Position numbers and translations under genes: made by a program. A stretch of DNA of 8,742 nucleotides from Flavobacterium psychrophilum (lineage in GTDB: Bacteria > Bacteroidota > Bacteroidia > Flavobacteriales > Flavobacteriaceae), in the NCBI GenBank assembly GCA_945897545.1, contig CAMDGJ010000122.1:1-8742 (forward strand), read 5' to 3'. The first letter of the stretch is position 1. Each line of letters begins with the position of its first letter. The notes under the pieces were generated by a model. It ran no database searches. It worked only from the letters and a program-made list of their open reading frames with translations, and was not told the DNA's origin. Shown here piece after piece: positions 7,288 to 8,742 of this stretch.

Positions 7288-7325
7288 AATGTTATTTTTT
7301 AGAAATGTTGAAAATTTTTAGTCTA

Positions 7326-7333
7326 TAAAGGTA
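7326..7333 (-). promoter_or_regulatory. Weak -7-like box upstream of the response regulator
   Basis: On the minus strand this reads TACCTTTA, one base off TAnnTTTG, 38 bases before the regulator ATG and inside the 89-bp gap after nadE. No TTG is seen at the -33 spacing. It is the best candidate for a separate regulator promoter, but readthrough from nadE is equally possible. Confidence 0.25.
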
Positions 7334-7376
7334 ATGAAAATAGTTGATTAAATTCCTAAAAAATAATAGAAAAATA

Positions 7377-8183
7377 CTACTTTAAACTTTTTGAAATTAT
7401 ACAAACTGGAATGTCCCTCATTTTGTGCTGATTAATCGTGTTCAATTTTTTATAAATTTCGAAGACTATTTTTTCCCTTTCGTTAAAATTTACTGTAATT
7501 TTTCCTTTTTCGTCCTCGAGCATAGCCCACTCTAGCTCATTATAACTGGCGCCAAGCTGGTCTTCGTCTGTTCTGTCATCTCCAAACAATCCGTCTGTGG
7601 GAGAAGCCAATAAAATGGAGAGTGGAACTTTCAAAAATTCACCTAAAGCATAAACATCTGATTTCATTAAATCTGCAATTGGACTTAAATCTACTCCTCC
7701 ATCACCGTATTTTGTATAAAAACCAACCCCAAAATCCTCTACTTTATTTCCCGTTCCAGCCACTAGATAGCCGTGAATTCCTGCAAAATAATACAAAGTG
7801 GTCATACGCATACGCGCCCGAGTATTGGCTAAGGATAAATTTACTTTATCCAGATCAGAAATTATTGGAACTGTAGTTTTGAAAGTTTCAAAAAAGGGCG
7901 TTAAATTAGCTTCGATATTTGAAACATTCGGAAATCGCTTCTTTAATTGTTCAATATGTTCTCTACCACGACTTATGTGACTTGGAGCTTGATGAATAGG
8001 CATTTCTACACATAAAGTAGGTAAGCCGGTTTGTGCACAAAGTGTCGATGTAACCGCTGAATCTACTCCGCCAGAAATCCCTACAACAAAACCATTTACT
8101 TTTGCGTTTTCTGCATAGGTTTTTAACCAATGTACAACGTGTGCATTTACTTTTTCAACTTGCAGCGTGCTTTTTTTAGACAT
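7377..8183 (-). CDS. nadE: Ammonia-dependent NAD(+) synthetase
   Basis: This enzyme amidates nicotinic acid adenine dinucleotide to NAD using ATP and ammonia, the last step of NAD synthesis in the cytoplasm. The 268-residue protein has the N-type ATP pyrophosphatase P-loop SGGVDSA (37-43), the conserved NTRARMRM (120-127), the substrate-binding GTGNKVE (143-149), then GDGGVDLSPIADLMKSDVY (160-178), and near the C-terminus the conserved HKM (253-255). There is no glutaminase domain, so it belongs to the short ammonia-using form. A longer frame begins at TTG 8225, but that codon is part of the presumed -7 box, so the ATG at 8183 (MSKKSTLQVEKVNAHVV) is preferred. It is divergent from gldB with a 145-bp gap and is followed on the same strand by the response regulator. 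Confidence 0.96.
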   Translation of the reverse strand: MSKKSTLQVEKVNAHVVHWLKTYAENAKVNGFVVGISGGVDSAVTSTLCAQTGLPTLCVEMPIHQAPSHISRGREHIEQLKKRFPNVSNIEANLTPFFETFKTTVPIISDLDKVNLSLANTRARMRMTTLYYFAGIHGYLVAGTGNKVEDFGVGFYTKYGDGGVDLSPIADLMKSDVYALGEFLKVPLSILLASPTDGLFGDDRTDEDQLGASYNELEWAMLEDEKGKITVNFNEREKIVFEIYKKLNTINQHKMRDIPVCIISKSLK

Positions 8184-8189
8184 AATAGT

Positions 8190-8222
8190 TTGGGTTTTTA
8201 AAAAGTAGTAATTGTATATTTG
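8190..8222 (+). promoter_or_regulatory. Candidate gldB promoter (TTG, 22 bases, TATATTTG)
   Basis: TTG at 8190-8192 and TATATTTG at 8215-8222 match the Bacteroidota -33/-7 pattern with a 22-base spacer, within the accepted range. Transcription would begin near 8229, giving a leader of about 100 bases before gldB. The -33 element lies in the nadE leader, and the -7 box abuts the nadE -7 box. Confidence 0.55.
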
Positions 8223-8230
8223 CAAAAATA
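8223..8230 (-). promoter_or_regulatory. Candidate nadE promoter, -7 box
   Basis: The minus strand reads TATTTTTG, an exact TAnnTTTG match, 39 bases before the nadE ATG, implying a leader of about 30 bases. No clear -33 TTG is found; CTG (8244-8246 on the reverse strand) is the nearest and is spaced too closely. The box touches the gldB -7 box, so the two polymerase sites overlap. Confidence 0.5.
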
Positions 8231-8297
8231 ATAATTTTTAAGTCAGTATTTATTCATTTTAAACGAAGTTCATCGCAGTTTTATGATAATTATGATA

Positions 8298-8312
8298 ACT
8301 GAAACAATCAGT
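8298..8312 (+). promoter_or_regulatory. Small hairpin in the gldB leader
   Basis: ACTGA (8298-8302) and TCAGT (8308-8312) form a perfect 5-bp stem with an AACAA loop, 16 bases before the gldB ATG and just ahead of an A-rich run with AAAGG (8321-8325). It might influence translation, but a 5-bp stem in this base composition could be chance. Confidence 0.2.
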
Positions 8313-8328
8313 GCTAAAAAAAAGGCAA

Positions 8329-8742
8329 ATGAGAAAAATAATTTTTATAATTATAGTAATAATGGCTTTTATTTCTTGTGACAAAAAGTCAAAAGAAGAA
8401 AAAGCCGTCGAAGCAATTCCAGTAGAAATAAAAGTAGTTCGTTTTGACAAACTTTTTTTTGAAACACCTCCGCAGGATTTGGGTAAGTTAAAATTGGACT
8501 TTCCCTTTTTTTTTCCAAAAGGGAATGATGATCGTGTTTGGCTAGAAAAAATGCAAAATCCACTTTGGAGAGAACTCTATACTGAGGTGCAAAAAAAATA
8601 CGCCAATTTTGGAGCTGTTCAAAAGGAATTGGAAGTGCTTTTTAAAAACATAAAATATAATTTTCCTGAAACTAAAACTCCAAAAGTAATTACCGTAATC
8701 TCCGAAATGGATTATAATAAAAAAGTAATTTATACAGATAGT
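8329..8742 (+). CDS. gldB: Gliding-motility lipoprotein GldB, N-terminal part (truncated by the window)
   Basis: The first 138 codons are present and the frame is open at the window edge; the full protein is usually a little over 300 residues. It starts with a lipoprotein signal: positively charged RK, a hydrophobic core of isoleucines, and the lipobox-like FISC with acylated cysteine C17, followed by DKKSKEEK. After a short charged linker comes VVRFDKLFFETPPQDL and then FPFFFPKGNDD-VW, which I recognise as typical of GldB. In Flavobacterium johnsoniae GldB is needed for gliding and for the associated cell-surface functions, and gldC follows it; gldC would lie beyond this window. The ATG at 8329 is chosen because it begins the signal peptide. 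AAAGG lies only three bases before the ATG, closer than usual for a Shine-Dalgarno sequence. It is divergent from nadE. The identification is from recall of the family, not a search. Confidence 0.88.
   Translation, partial: MRKIIFIIIVIMAFISCDKKSKEEKAVEAIPVEIKVVRFDKLFFETPPQDLGKLKLDFPFFFPKGNDDRVWLEKMQNPLWRELYTEVQKKYANFGAVQKELEVLFKNIKYNFPETKTPKVITVISEMDYNKKVIYTDS

Noticed and set aside
7622..7980. Two + strand frames opposite nadE
   Set aside because: Antisense to the conserved nadE motifs, with no supporting signals.
8184..8225. Extended nadE start at TTG 8225 giving 282 residues
   Set aside because: The TTG is part of the presumed nadE -7 box and the extra 14 residues (MQIYNYYF...) are not typical of the family; ATG 8183 fits better.
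8259..8563. Two minus-strand frames overlapping gldB
   Set aside because: Antisense to the gldB signal peptide and conserved N-terminal region; the + strand frame is clearly the gene.
1..8742. CRISPR array, tRNA/rRNA, phage or defence-system genes
   Set aside because: No regularly spaced repeats, no RNA gene signatures and no such gene families were seen on either strand.

Overview
The window looks like a chromosomal segment of a low-GC member of the Bacteroidota, most likely Flavobacteriaceae and close to Flavobacterium. The signs are the start of a gene recognisable as gldB (gliding-motility lipoprotein), TAnnTTTG-type -7 promoter boxes, start codons with almost no Shine-Dalgarno sequence, and AT-rich spacers. 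Nothing in it looks like a phage, integrative element, CRISPR array or defence island.

Layout, left to right. (1) Positions 4-441, + strand: a small unrecognised membrane protein with a two-helix hairpin. (2) Positions 442-710: a gene-free stretch. (3) Positions 711-851, - strand: what I read as the decayed N-terminal third of a response-regulator receiver domain, directly downstream of (4) a 1182-residue soluble histidine kinase (848-4396, - strand) with one GAF-like domain and six PAS domains. (5) A 288-bp divergent intergenic region with two clear inverted repeats and a dnaG promoter candidate. (6) dnaG primase (4685-6661, + strand, TTG start), whose N-terminal zinc-finger region lacks all four expected zinc ligands. 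(7) A NarL/LuxR-type response regulator (6658-7287, - strand) whose stop codon overlaps that of dnaG. (8) nadE, ammonia-dependent NAD synthetase (7377-8183, - strand). (9) A short divergent promoter region in which the nadE and gldB -7 boxes abut head to head. (10) The first 138 codons of gldB (8329 to the window end, + strand).

The genes are mostly housekeeping (replication priming, NAD synthesis), signalling (multi-PAS kinase, orphan NarL-type regulator) and gliding motility. The kinase seems to have lost its adjacent partner: an ancestral ATGA stop/start overlap would have become ATAA, keeping the kinase stop and removing the regulator start. Whether the kinase now signals to the intact regulator 2.3 kb away cannot be told from sequence. 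I found no convincing undescribed multi-gene system. The most useful leads are the regulator remnant, the DnaG without zinc ligands, and the interlocked nadE/gldB promoters.
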